The position numbers and the translations under genes were made by a program. A DNA stretch of 64,000 nt from positions 862,513 to 926,512 of the forward strand of contig NZ_CP096016.1 of the NCBI RefSeq assembly GCF_023650515.1, in the 5' to 3' direction. The notes beneath the pieces were generated by a model. The model made no database searches and was not told the origin of the DNA. It saw only the letters and a program-made list of their open reading frames with translations. Shown here piece by piece: positions 1 to 8,119 of this stretch; within the stretch, counting starts at the first letter, position 1, and each line of letters begins with the position of its first letter. Source of the stretch: Alkalimarinus coralli (GTDB taxonomy: Bacteria; Pseudomonadota; Gammaproteobacteria; Pseudomonadales; Oleiphilaceae).

Positions 1-824
1 CCAAAGGTGATGAGCTGAGGCGGGCCAAAAGGTTCGTTGTAAATTAATACTGCTAGCAAGAACGTGAGGCTGGGGGCGACATATTGCACTAGCCCTAAGG
101 TGGTCAGGCTCAGGCGGTTTGTGGCTGCTGCAAAAAAGATGAGTGGTAAAGAGGTGACTAACCCGGCGGCGATTAACAGCAGGTCGATGGTGCCACTTAG
201 GTGCAGAAAGGCCAGCTGATCCTTTGCTGAAAGCCATAGCAGATAGGCCATTGCAAAAGGCAATAATAGCAGTGTCTCGATGGTGAGCCCAATTACCGGG
301 TTGACACTGACTTTCTTTCGAAGCAGGCCGTAAAAGCCAAAACTAAACGCGAGTGTTAGTGCCACAATGGGCAGAGAACCGACCAAGGCGATCTGGTTAA
401 TGACACCCAAGCAGGCCACACTAATGGCAATCCACTGAATAGGGCGCAGCCGCTCTCCCAGAAATATCATGGCTAATAGCACACTGATTAACGGGTTAAT
501 GTAATAACCGAGACTGGTTTCGACGATTCGACCTACACTGACAGCCCAGATAAACACCAACCAGTTTATTGAAATTAATGAAGCCGAGAAAAACAGGCGC
601 AAAATGGTTTGCCGGTTTCTAACAACCGCTTTCAAAGAGTCCCACTGTTTGTTATACGTCACCAGCAATAGAAGAAAAATAACCGACCAAATGACCCTGT
701 GAGCCAGCACTTCAGTTGGCGTGACTGTCGAAACCGCTTTGAAGTAGATAGGGGCGAGCCCCCAAAGACCAAATGCCCCGAGAGCATAGAAAACGCCTTG
801 GCGTGATTGAAGCTCACTGTTCAT
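1..824 (-). CDS. rarD: RarD-type EamA/DMT transporter, 3' end cut by window edge
   Basis: About 274 N-terminal codons are present; the last 20 or so of a protein usually near 295 residues lie outside the window. The start reads MNSELQSRQGVFYALGAFG, followed by hydrophobic segments typical of the ten-helix drug/metabolite transporter fold. Near the edge the motif LIYNEPFGPPQLITF matches the C-terminal RarD signature. RarD members are inner-membrane permeases of uncertain substrate (the E. coli name comes from a chloramphenicol-sensitivity phenotype). The ATG at 824 overlaps the stop of the upstream membrane-protein gene by 11 bp, so the two are probably co-transcribed and translationally coupled. 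No ORF call existed for it because the stop is missing. Confidence 0.85.
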   Translation of the reverse strand, partial: MNSELQSRQGVFYALGAFGLWGLAPIYFKAVSTVTPTEVLAHRVIWSVIFLLLLVTYNKQWDSLKAVVRNRQTILRLFFSASLISINWLVFIWAVSVGRIVETSLGYYINPLISVLLAMIFLGERLRPIQWIAISVACLGVINQIALVGSLPIVALTLAFSFGFYGLLRKKVSVNPVIGLTIETLLLLPFAMAYLLWLSAKDQLAFLHLSGTIDLLLIAAGLVTSLPLIFFAAATNRLSLTTLGLVQYVAPSLTFLLAVLIYNEPFGPPQLITF

Positions 825-1869
825 GTTTGGTTACCTGAGCGGTATACAGGTAGCGCTCCTTAAATTCATTTGATCGACTCAGTAGCCATCTGGAGAGAAT
901 CGATATAACAATCAGCGAAAAAGCGATACGTAGCCACAAAGCACCGGATATATGGGCGCCCAGTAGCATCACCAGTAATGTGTCTTCAATAATGCTGTGA
1001 CAAAGTGCCAGCAACGCCATAGAGGAAAACACATCCTGTTTAGCGATGTGGCCGGCTTTAGCTTCTTTTATCAGTAGCCCTCCGCCAAACGATAGGCCAA
1101 GTGTAATGCCTACCATCGTAATGGTTGTGGCTTCTTTGCCAATTTTGAGTAGTGATAACAGCGGCGATAATAGCCAGTTAATTAACCGTTCGAAACCGAT
1201 GATTCGTAGTATCTTTAGTGTCGTTAATAGCACGCAAATGATCGCGAATACTGCGATAAGCCCTTGAACTTGTTCCAGTGCCCATTGCATTACGGACGTT
1301 GGCTCAGGGCTCGCGGCACCTAAACTATCCGGCTGCCAGATAAGGTTGTTGGGCTGCTGCAACCAGTCACCTGCTGTATAAAGTACATGAAGTAAGTAGC
1401 CGTAGAGCAGTGCCCCGCCGATTCTAAGTATTAACGTGATGGACAGTCGAATGCCTGCTTTTTGTGCAATTCGAGCTTCAACAGGGAGGCCATGTGCCAT
1501 CAGCATCATCCCGCTGAGCACGGTCACCTGAGCCACTGTTAACTGCTGCTCCATACCTTGAGTGATAAATACCAGCATTCCGGTATAGATGTTTGTTAGT
1601 AGTGTGGTCGCCCAAACGATGCCCGCTGATTCGGGCAGGCCAACACAGCTCATTACAGGGGCTAGCAGCTGGCCCAATAGCGTGATGCCCCCAAGCTCTT
1701 CCAGCAATTTGATGGCTATGAGGGTGGGAATCATGATCTTGAAAAGCGTCGTTGAAACCTCAATGATTTCACTAACTAGCTCTCGCAAAATCGTTACTGC
1801 GTTATGTTTATTCATTTGGGGGTTATTTCTTTGGGTGGCCGTGTTTAGCAGGTGATCATGTTCTGCCAT
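814..1869 (-). CDS. Nucleoside-recognition (Gate) domain membrane protein
   Basis: This 351-residue polytopic inner-membrane protein has about eight hydrophobic segments. It contains two Gate-like blocks: one near residues 45-150 (LLEELGGITLLGQLLAPVMSCVGLPES) and one near 210-330 (GLSFGGGLLIKEAKAG, then ALCHSIIEDTLLV). The Gate family covers nucleoside transporters and SpmA/YjiH-like proteins; the substrate here cannot be told. An internal ATG at 1815 (MNKHNAV) would remove the hydrophilic N-terminus and is an equally plausible start, since neither ATG has a clear Shine-Dalgarno. The 3' end overlaps the rarD start by 11 bp, so both form a small minus-strand operon. Confidence 0.7.
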   Translation of the reverse strand: MAEHDHLLNTATQRNNPQMNKHNAVTILRELVSEIIEVSTTLFKIMIPTLIAIKLLEELGGITLLGQLLAPVMSCVGLPESAGIVWATTLLTNIYTGMLVFITQGMEQQLTVAQVTVLSGMMLMAHGLPVEARIAQKAGIRLSITLILRIGGALLYGYLLHVLYTAGDWLQQPNNLIWQPDSLGAASPEPTSVMQWALEQVQGLIAVFAIICVLLTTLKILRIIGFERLINWLLSPLLSLLKIGKEATTITMVGITLGLSFGGGLLIKEAKAGHIAKQDVFSSMALLALCHSIIEDTLLVMLLGAHISGALWLRIAFSLIVISILSRWLLSRSNEFKERYLYTAQVTKHEQ

Positions 1870-2032
1870 TGTAACGTGCAGTGAGCAGAACGATTGGATT
1901 ATAAAAGCGTTTTGAAAAATATGTTATAAACTAAACAGAGCGCTATATGAAGTGAATTTTTTGAGTTGTACAGGCTTAGTGCTGTTAACGTTGAATGAAA
2001 GTATCCAAAATAATAATAGTTTTTATTAGCCA

Positions 2033-2100
2033 TTTTGAATAACTAAGTCGTTTTGAATGATTAAGTCGCTTTGAACGATTAAGCTGCTTTGAATAATAGT
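2033..2100. repeat. 18-bp tandem repeat, 3.8 copies
   Basis: Units at 2033-2050, 2051-2068, 2069-2086 and a partial 2087-2100 share the pattern TTTTGAATGATTAAGTCG with 1-4 changes each. The array ends 10 bp before the ATG of the L,D-transpeptidase-like gene, so it occupies the leader or promoter region. Confidence 0.85.
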
Positions 2101-2110
2101 GTAAGAATTA

Positions 2111-2608
2111 ATGATTAAATTTGCCTCCATTTTACTGCTCTGTTGTATGTCGTTTAGTGTAAAAAGCCTCGATCTGCCCAAGGCTGATCGTGTGTTGGTT
2201 AAAAAGTCTGAGCGCAAGCTGATGCTGCTTAAAGATGGCGAAGCCTTTCGGCACTATGATATTGCGTTGGGTGAGAATCCACTCGGGCATAAGCAGTTTG
2301 AGGGTGATGAAAAGACGCCCGAGGGCAGCTATATTCTCGATTGGCGTAATCAGAATAGTAAATTCTATCGATCAATTCATATCTCATATCCTAATGAACA
2401 AGATCAGCAGTTTGCGTTAGCGCAAGGGCGTGATCCGGGCGGCATGATCATGATTCATGGCAGGCCGAATAAGAGCCGTGACCCGGTTAGCGCATGGGTT
2501 TTGGATAAAATGGACTGGACTGACGGCTGTATTGCGGTAAAGAACGAAGAGATGGATGAGATATGGGCGGCGATAGATAACGGCACGCCAATCGACATAC
2601 ATCCTTAA
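2111..2608 (+). CDS. YkuD-domain L,D-transpeptidase family protein, exported
   Basis: The protein has 165 residues: a hydrophobic signal segment at 1-20 (ILLLCCMSF) and one YkuD catalytic domain at about 27-163. The conserved histidine lies in MIHGRPN (H116) and the catalytic cysteine in TDGCIAV (C140), matching the HG...S/T-x-GC pattern of L,D-transpeptidases in its TDGC variant seen in YafK-like members. Such proteins act on peptidoglycan peptides in the periplasm, either cross-linking or attaching or releasing proteins. No LysM or PG-binding domain is attached. Spacing from neighbours suggests a monocistronic gene. Several Cys near the N-terminus could mark a lipoprotein, but there is no clean lipobox. 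Confidence 0.8.
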   Translation: MIKFASILLLCCMSFSVKSLDLPKADRVLVKKSERKLMLLKDGEAFRHYDIALGENPLGHKQFEGDEKTPEGSYILDWRNQNSKFYRSIHISYPNEQDQQFALAQGRDPGGMIMIHGRPNKSRDPVSAWVLDKMDWTDGCIAVKNEEMDEIWAAIDNGTPIDIHP

Positions 2609-2995
2609 TAAGCTTGGCAGAGAAAAGTCTGGCAGCGTCTGCAATGTTGTGCAAAGGGCTCAATTCAAAATCCCATTCATAAAAATGTCACATCTTAATA
2701 ACAATCTATTCTAATAATCGCGCCTCATTTCAGGAGTAGCACTAGCGGACAGCTCTGGGGCGACTATACTGAAATTATCATTATTCAATGATCCTCGGTT
2801 AAACGCACTGCTTAATTCCCCACAAAGAGGGAGCGGCAAGCGGAATCAAATATATGCGTCTTCGATAAGCACAAGCGGGCTCATAGCCCTGTGCTGGCAT
2901 GGTTGATGGCGTTATTCGTACACGGAAGCAGGAACCGCTTTTGTTGATCGATATTTATTCTATTTTCCTTTATTTGAGTAGTATGCGGGGGATGT
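2609..2995. other. Intergenic region with a bulged hairpin
   Basis: No gene is supported in these 387 bases. The one structure noticed is a hairpin at 2869-2894: GCACA, a three-base bulge, GGGCT, loop CAT, AGCCC, TGTGC. It lies about 100 bp before the PEP-CTERM gene and could be part of its leader. No match to a riboswitch class I know was found. Confidence 0.4.
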
Positions 2996-3679
2996 ATGTT
3001 TAAGAATATTTCGATAGCTGCTTTATTCGGGTTGATGTCTGTAAGCGTTGCGAATGCAGCACTTATTTCACCGACTGGGTCTATTAGTGGGCTGGATTTA
3101 CGCTGGGGGATGTCAGAGTCGGAAACTCTGCAAACCTACGACGAAGCGCAAGGCGTTTATGTTAACGATGGTGAAGTGTTGGTTGACTACCTGTTGGGGG
3201 ACAACTTGTTTTATGGTGTGCCTCGTATAAAAGCCACCCACTCGCAAAGCGGGCTAACTTTGTCAGAAGGGCGCTACAACTCTCATCTATTGCACTTTGA
3301 CCCGGTAGGCATCGCCAAGGGCAAAATCAAAGGGTTAAGCATCTCATTCAGCGAAGATATTGTTGCTATTATTCTTGGGGACCGTTATCTAAACCTGTCA
3401 GATGGACTGTTTGGTGACCCCACAACGCGTTATCAAACTGATAAATCCAGAAGACTTGAGTCCCATGACATGTTTACGTTGAAAGACTCAACAACACTGG
3501 TACTGAATCGCTTGAGGGTTGGCAAGTACTGGATAGACGAAGCACGCGTGATTACCCGCATAGTGCCCGAACCCAGCTCTATAGCGCTGTTTGGTTTGGG
3601 TCTATTGGGTGTGGTGGGTTTTTCGCTTTCGCGTTCAGGCGGCGGAAATAAAAAAGCAGACCCTGAAGGTCTGCAGTAA
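2996..3679 (+). CDS. PEP-CTERM sorting-domain protein
   Basis: This 227-residue secreted protein has a signal peptide (about 1-21, ending VANA). At the C-terminus it carries a PEP-CTERM tail: VPEPSSIALFGLGLLGVVG, followed by a basic stretch SLSRSGGGNKK. PEP-CTERM tails are recognised by exosortase, which cleaves and sorts the protein at the envelope; no exosortase is encoded in this window. The middle region (about 25-190) is not recognised. The last nine codons, after the basic stretch, extend past the usual end of such tails and also contain a hairpin that works as a terminator on the opposite strand. Confidence 0.85.
   Translation: MFKNISIAALFGLMSVSVANAALISPTGSISGLDLRWGMSESETLQTYDEAQGVYVNDGEVLVDYLLGDNLFYGVPRIKATHSQSGLTLSEGRYNSHLLHFDPVGIAKGKIKGLSISFSEDIVAIILGDRYLNLSDGLFGDPTTRYQTDKSRRLESHDMFTLKDSTTLVLNRLRVGKYWIDEARVITRIVPEPSSIALFGLGLLGVVGFSLSRSGGGNKKADPEGLQ
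3650..3674 (-). terminator. Rho-independent terminator of the MaoC-type gene
   Basis: Read on the minus strand: GCAGACC, five-base loop, GGTCTGC, then six T. It lies about 70 bp beyond the stop of the minus-strand MaoC gene and inside the last codons of the convergent PEP-CTERM gene. Confidence 0.7.
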
Positions 3680-3741
3680 GGGCTTGAAAGGCCTGAAACA
3701 GATATTGGTAGTGACCATATTTAGTGGGCATTCGGGTTGTG

Positions 3742-4602
3742 CTAAAGCAGTGTAACTTTGCCTTTTAAGTGAGGCTTCGTTAGCCCTTTGTCCAACAACT
3801 GGAAGTCGATCACGTCATTGTTTTGCTGCCAGTTAAATTTTACCGTTCCCGGCAGATATACCGGGAGTTTAAAGTCTACATCCACCTTGAAAGGGCGTTC
3901 TCCCAAGGTGTCCGAAAGGGCTGCAATACAGCGGTTTTTTGACCACATGCCATGTATGATGGCGTGATTAAAACCAAACAGTTTAGCCGACCATGAGTAG
4001 AGGTGAATCAGGTTAAAATCGTTTGATACTTTTGCATACTGACGCCCAAGCTTGGCTGATAACTTCCAGGTTTCGTTATTCTGATAACTGGGGAGTGCCG
4101 TGCGGTTCTTTTTCTGTTTGGCCGGTTTTTTCTCAACCCGGCTAAGGAATGTTGATGTTTCCTCCCAGGCGACTTTCCCGGCGGCTGATACCTTGCTGAC
4201 AATATCAAACTTAATACCCAGCTCTGTGTGATGGCTATTTGAAAGCGTACACTCAATATCAAATAGCTCATTTATATTGAGTGGTCGGTGTTGTGTGATG
4301 CTGTTTTTATAGTGAACAAGCCCAAGTAATGGCAGCGGGAAGCGTTTATCTGTTAGCAACTTCATGTGCAGCGGGAACGCCATAATGTGAGGGAAGGCCG
4401 CTGGAAGATGAGCCTTAGACTCAAATCCGCATACCCGGCTATATCGTCTCAATAAGGCAGTTTCAGGCTTAATGCCCTTCAAGTCCACTGACAACTCTGG
4501 AATTTTGATTTCGCCCGATGCTTTTTTGGGCCACGCTGCACGAGATAATAGGCCAAAAATATTAGGGCTTTCCGATAGGTGAATAGTGCTGGTATGGCTC
4601 AT
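3742..4602 (-). CDS. MaoC-like (R)-hydratase/dehydratase family protein
   Basis: The protein has 286 residues with a C-terminal hot-dog domain carrying the hydratase-2 motif: YAKVSNDFNLIHLY followed by FNHAIIHGMWS, with the expected catalytic Asp and His. The family hydrates trans-2-enoyl thioesters to (R)-3-hydroxyacyl thioesters. The N-terminal half is the degenerate partner hot-dog. The ATG at 4602 (MSHTSTIHLS) was chosen because the longer frame up to 4713 begins with TTG. It resembles HtdX-type dehydratases, which in mycobacteria sit beside FabG4 and FadA2; similar genes occur here at 19.2-22.2 kb, so a joint role in acyl-CoA metabolism is plausible but inferred. Confidence 0.75.
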   Translation of the reverse strand: MSHTSTIHLSESPNIFGLLSRAAWPKKASGEIKIPELSVDLKGIKPETALLRRYSRVCGFESKAHLPAAFPHIMAFPLHMKLLTDKRFPLPLLGLVHYKNSITQHRPLNINELFDIECTLSNSHHTELGIKFDIVSKVSAAGKVAWEETSTFLSRVEKKPAKQKKNRTALPSYQNNETWKLSAKLGRQYAKVSNDFNLIHLYSWSAKLFGFNHAIIHGMWSKNRCIAALSDTLGERPFKVDVDFKLPVYLPGTVKFNWQQNNDVIDFQLLDKGLTKPHLKGKVTLL

Positions 4603-4933
4603 AATCTGACCTGGTATTTTGCCGCTGAGTGTATAAACCTTATTGAGTGATGTGTACAAACACTCATTAAGTGTAGTGCAATCATTTAGGGTGATAATTG
4701 GCAGTGCACACAAACCGGTTTTGGCGCAGCGGCCAATTTTGCTGTTGACTGCTCAGGTGAAAACTACAAGAAAGTGGAGAATTTGGGTGTGGGCAGGTAT
4801 GCTATCGACTCTTGGTTCGGTGGTATTTTGAGCCATAGTCTATCGGTCTTGAAGTAAGAAAACGAAAAACAGGTTTATTGCTTTATCGATTTGTTTTAAG
4901 GGATTGACCAGTATTCAAGTGAGTTGAGCGTGT

Positions 4934-5938
4934 ATGAGTGAGATGAGAGATGCAGGGGTATTAATCAGGCTGGCTGTTCAGGCAATGGTAAAAGCGGGAA
5001 TCGATTTACCGTTACTGTTTAGTAAGCTGGGAATTGATGAGTCGTATCTTCAAACGGCCCATTTGCGAACCCCTCATGAGGCCCAGCCCCTGTTCTGGGG
5101 GCTTCTGGAAGAGCAGACAGGGGATCCGGACATCGGGTTACACCTCGGACAACATCTACCGGTATTCAAAGGCCAGGTCATTGAGTATCTTTTTTTGAGT
5201 AGCCCGACCTTTGGCGATGGACTACGGCGTGCCCTTAACTATCAGCGATTAATTAGTGATGCTGCCGATTCAAATTTGATCGTTGAAGGCGATACCTGCT
5301 TTATACAAGTCGTAACCGCCACCGGTGGCACCAGAAAGATACGTCACTTTAATGAGTGCTTTGCCCAAGGGATGATCGCATTTTTTAAATCAATTACCGA
5401 CGATGCGTTTGAACCCGAGTGCATTGAATTCGAGCATGAAGAACCGCTCAATGTTGATGAGGTTAGGCGTGTATTTGGCTGCGATGTTAAATTTGGCTGC
5501 ACTGAGAACCGGCTCTACTTTAATACCAGCATGCTTGATAGGCGGTCACCCCACGCGGAGCCCGAACTGCTTGAACTGCACGAACAGTTTGCCAGTGAGC
5601 AGGTTGCCCGAATTGAAAAAGAAGATGTGGTTGTCCAGGTTAATAAAATTATTGCCGAACTGCTTGATTCAGGGGAAGTGACGCTGGAGTCAGTAGCGGA
5701 GCGGATGGAAATAAAACCTCGCAGCTTGCGCACTAAACTCTCTGATATTGATACCAACTTCAACCAGATATTGGCTGACTACCGCTATAAACTGGCGAGA
5801 CATTTATTAGCCAAAACCAGTGAGACTATAGATGAAATTGTCTATCTCACCGGGTTCTCGGAGCCCAGTACGTTTTATCGCGCTTTTAAACGCTGGTCTG
5901 GCATGACACCTATAGAGTACAGAAAGAGTAAACTATAG
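4934..5938 (+). CDS. AraC-family transcriptional regulator
   Basis: The protein has 334 residues. The N-terminal domain (about 10-200) is the Arabinose_bd-type ligand domain found in OruR/ArgR-like AraC regulators (LFWGLLEEQTGDPDIGLHLG). The C-terminal double helix-turn-helix covers about 235-333, with the second HTH reading IDEIVYLTGFSEPSTFYRAFKRWSGMTPIEYR, typical of the family. It is divergent from the MaoC-type hydratase, separated by about 330 bp, so it may control that gene. The effector is unknown; related regulators often respond to amino acids or fatty-acid-derived signals. Confidence 0.9.
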   Translation: MSEMRDAGVLIRLAVQAMVKAGIDLPLLFSKLGIDESYLQTAHLRTPHEAQPLFWGLLEEQTGDPDIGLHLGQHLPVFKGQVIEYLFLSSPTFGDGLRRALNYQRLISDAADSNLIVEGDTCFIQVVTATGGTRKIRHFNECFAQGMIAFFKSITDDAFEPECIEFEHEEPLNVDEVRRVFGCDVKFGCTENRLYFNTSMLDRRSPHAEPELLELHEQFASEQVARIEKEDVVVQVNKIIAELLDSGEVTLESVAERMEIKPRSLRTKLSDIDTNFNQILADYRYKLARHLLAKTSETIDEIVYLTGFSEPSTFYRAFKRWSGMTPIEYRKSKL

Positions 5939-5995
5939 TCGGCGTGAAGTCCGCAAAGCATAACAGCGGAATGTCATTTACTTAAGCTTTTTAGG

Positions 5996-6092
5996 GTGGC
6001 CACACATTTTGCCAAGTCTTGTACGAGGGAGCCCCGCGCCCGATTCTATGTTCGGCAGAAAACCAGAAGATACTAATAGGACTGCCATCTTA
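5996..6092 (+). repeat. Dispersed repeat family A, copy 1
   Basis: The unit starts GTGGCCACACATTTTGCCAAG, contains GAGGGAGCCCCGCGCCCGAT, and ends AGGACTGCCATC. It is nearly identical to the next copy 126 bp downstream, and its core is shared with repeats at about 36.2 and 36.9 kb. An open frame that runs through both copies is not a gene. Confidence 0.85.
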
Positions 6093-6121
6093 CTACCTCC
6101 GGGGCGCCCTCTTACTTCTTA

Positions 6122-6218
6122 GTGGCCACAGGTTTTGCCAAGTCTTGTACGAGGGAGCCCCGCGCCCGATTTTAAGTTCGGCAGAAAACCAGAAGATATT
6201 AGCAGGACAGCCATCGTA
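6122..6218 (+). repeat. Dispersed repeat family A, copy 2
   Basis: Direct repeat of 5996-6092 with about 10 differences. Upstream of it (about 6098-6112) a CCGGGGCGCCCTC segment forms a degraded inverted partner of the GAGGGAGCCCCGCG core, echoing the perfect inverted repeat of the 36.9 kb copy. Confidence 0.8.
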
Positions 6219-6309
6219 TAACGTCATTCATTTAATTTCTCAAGTAAGTGCCATTCACATAAGAGCCTATAACCACGGCCACGAAGACCCTCAACGAATG
6301 ACCGCCCTT

Positions 6310-6340
6310 GTAGCCTGATGCAGCGAAGCAGAATCAGGGG
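6310..6340 (+). repeat. GTAGCC-type intergenic repeat
   Basis: The sequence GTAGCCTGATGCAGC ... GAATCAGGGG belongs to the widespread proteobacterial family in which GTAGCC is followed by an imperfect inverted repeat and ends near AATC. Related copies lie at 49.9 and 52.3 kb. Confidence 0.7.
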
Positions 6341-6386
6341 TTAGGTTCGTACCTGATCATAGGTAATTAGTCTAATAAAGGGTGTT

Positions 6387-6449
6387 TTGTCGACAATATA
6401 TAGGTTTTTAGTTTGACGAAATGCATAATCTTCACTATATTGTCGACAC
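6387..6449 (+). promoter_or_regulatory. Promoter and twin GntR-type operators of the prp operon
   Basis: A perfect palindrome TTGTCGACAA lies at 6387-6396 and a second site TTGTCGACAC at 6440-6449. A sigma-70 promoter, TTGACG (6413-6418), 17-bp gap, TATATT (6436-6441), overlaps the second site, so binding there would block transcription. The same ten-base palindrome recurs inside the gntR coding sequence at 6592-6601. The inference is autoregulation of gntR-prpBC-acnD-prpF by the adjacent GntR protein. Confidence 0.75.
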
Positions 6450-6477
6450 TTTAAGCAACTTAATGGTGTAGCTGTCT

Positions 6478-7143
6478 ATGAGTTTTTTCACGGAACAACC
6501 TGTTACATCAGCAGATAAAACCTTTTTTCAGCTGCGAAAAGATATTGTCGAAGGCGATATTCAGGCGGGTTCAAAGCTCAGCGAAACCGAATTGTCGACA
6601 AAGTATGCTGTCAGCCGCTCTGTTATCCGCGAAGCAATTAATCGTTTGGTCTCATGTCATATTGTTGAGCGTAAAGCCAATGTCGGGGCGCGCGTAGTGT
6701 CGTTGACCGCAGAAGGTATTGTCGATCTCTATCAGATCAGGGAGTCTCTAGAGGGGATGGCCGCGCGTCTTGCGGCAAAGAATATGACTGATCACGAAAT
6801 AGCGGATCTGAACACTCTATTGAACTCCCATTTTCAAGACGTCAAAAACGGCGAATCCTATTATCAGGAAGCGGGCGATGTTGATTTTCACTACCGCATT
6901 ATTTTAGGCAGCAAGAACAACCACCTTATCTCAATGTTATTCGACGGACTTTATCACCTGGTTCGCATGTATCGCGTTCAACTCGGCATGGCGGGCCCCA
7001 GAGTCTCTGATGCGTTTGATGAGCACAAACATATCGTGCAAGCGATATCGAACCGGGACGAAGAGCTGGCAGAAATACTGATGCGTCGGCATATTCAGTA
7101 CTCGCGAAATAGCATTGAACAAAAACTTGTTAAGCATTTGTAG
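6478..7143 (+). CDS. GntR/FadR-type regulator (FCD domain) of the methylcitrate operon
   Basis: The protein has 221 residues: an N-terminal winged HTH at about 17-80 (LSETELSTKYAVSRSVIREAINRL, a classic GntR motif) and a C-terminal FCD all-helical ligand domain at about 90-215. The metal/ligand pocket elements include DVDFHYRII and an HKHIVQAI segment. It is the first gene before prpB, 26 bp upstream, and is preceded by TTGTCGACAA palindromes that overlap the -10 box. In many gammaproteobacteria a GntR protein rather than the sigma-54 activator PrpR controls propionate catabolism. The ligand is likely a cycle intermediate such as 2-methylcitrate; that is inference. Confidence 0.85.
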   Translation: MSFFTEQPVTSADKTFFQLRKDIVEGDIQAGSKLSETELSTKYAVSRSVIREAINRLVSCHIVERKANVGARVVSLTAEGIVDLYQIRESLEGMAARLAAKNMTDHEIADLNTLLNSHFQDVKNGESYYQEAGDVDFHYRIILGSKNNHLISMLFDGLYHLVRMYRVQLGMAGPRVSDAFDEHKHIVQAISNRDEELAEILMRRHIQYSRNSIEQKLVKHL

Positions 7144-7169
7144 GTCAAAGGCCATAGGAGAGAATGATC

Positions 7170-8048
7170 ATGAGCGCAGGCAAAAAATTTCGTCAGGCAT
7201 TAGCTGATAATAAACCGCTTCAAATTGTGGGGACGATTAACGCGTACTCGGCGATGATGGCCAAGCAGATCGGCCACAAAGCGATCTACTTGTCTGGGGG
7301 CGGTGTGGCAAATGCGTCCTATGGCCTTCCTGACTTGGGGATGACCTCGTTAAACGATGTGATTGTTGATGTTCAGCGCATCACCGCCGCTTGTGATCTG
7401 CCATTGTTGGTAGATATCGATACCGGGTGGGGAGGCGCGTTTAATATCGCAAAAACGATCCGTGATATGGAAAAGGCGGGTGCCGCTGCTGTGCATATTG
7501 AAGATCAGGTCGCGCAAAAGCGTTGTGGTCATCGTCCAAATAAAGAAATTGTTTCGGTGGAAGAGATGGTCGACCGCATCAAAGCAGCCGTTGACGCACG
7601 AACCGACCCTGACTTTTTTATCATGGCGCGAACTGACGCGTTTGCACAGGAAGGTTTGGATGCCGCCATAGCGCGTGCTAAGGCTTATGTCGCTGCTGGC
7701 GCTGACGGTATTTTTGCGGAAGCAGTAAAAACTGAAGAGCACTATCGAGCGTTTTCTGACGCGTTGGATGTGCCAATATTGGCTAATATTACTGAATTTG
7801 GCCAAACCGAATTATGGAATAAAGAGCAGTTAGGCGAGTGGGGCGCCAGCATGGTGCTTTATCCTCTCAGTGCTTTTCGAGCGATGAATAAAGCGGCGGA
7901 GAGGGTGTATCAATCTATTCTTGAAAAGGGTGATCAGAAGGCCGTTGTCGATACCATGCAAACCCGAATGGACTTATATGATTATTTGGGTTATCACGAT
8001 TATGAACAGAAGCTCGATAAGTTGTTTAGTGAAGGCAAGAACAAGTAG
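7170..8048 (+). CDS. prpB: 2-Methylisocitrate lyase
   Basis: The product splits 2-methylisocitrate into pyruvate and succinate, the last step of the methylcitrate cycle. The 292-residue protein shows the ICL/PEP-mutase signature: [11 protein letters not shown] (metal-binding Asp pair) and [11 protein letters not shown] with the catalytic cysteine. Length matches PrpB (about 295). Two in-frame ATGs are six bases apart; 7170 (MSAGKKF) was chosen because it stands nine bases after AGGAG, whereas 7164 is only three bases away. Cytoplasmic. It follows gntR and precedes prpC in the same direction. Confidence 0.95.
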   Translation: MSAGKKFRQALADNKPLQIVGTINAYSAMMAKQIGHKAIYLSGGGVANASYGLPDLGMTSLNDVIVDVQRITAACDLPLLVDIDTGWGGAFNIAKTIRDMEKAGAAAVHIEDQVAQKRCGHRPNKEIVSVEEMVDRIKAAVDARTDPDFFIMARTDAFAQEGLDAAIARAKAYVAAGADGIFAEAVKTEEHYRAFSDALDVPILANITEFGQTELWNKEQLGEWGASMVLYPLSAFRAMNKAAERVYQSILEKGDQKAVVDTMQTRMDLYDYLGYHDYEQKLDKLFSEGKNK

Positions 8049-8050
8049 GC

Positions 8051-8079
8051 AACTCAGGCAGCGAGTTAAGCCTGAGGTT
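8051..8079 (+). other. Hairpin between prpB and prpC
   Basis: CTCAGGC (8053-8059) and GCCTGAG (8070-8076) form a seven-base stem with a ten-base loop just after the prpB stop. There is no T-run, so an mRNA-processing or stability hairpin is more likely than a terminator. Confidence 0.4.
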
Positions 8080-8119
8080 TAACGAATTGCAGATATAAAA
8101 TTAAAATAAGGGGACGATC

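Noticed and set aside
2700-2995. Riboswitch or c-di-GMP (GEMM) leader before the PEP-CTERM gene
   Set aside because: The conserved GEMM core could not be matched; only one bulged hairpin is seen.
6019-6318. 99-codon frame on the plus strand with internally repeated protein sequence
   Set aside because: It is an open reading through the two repeat units; there is no ribosome-binding site, and the same motif recurs in non-coding copies at 36 kb.
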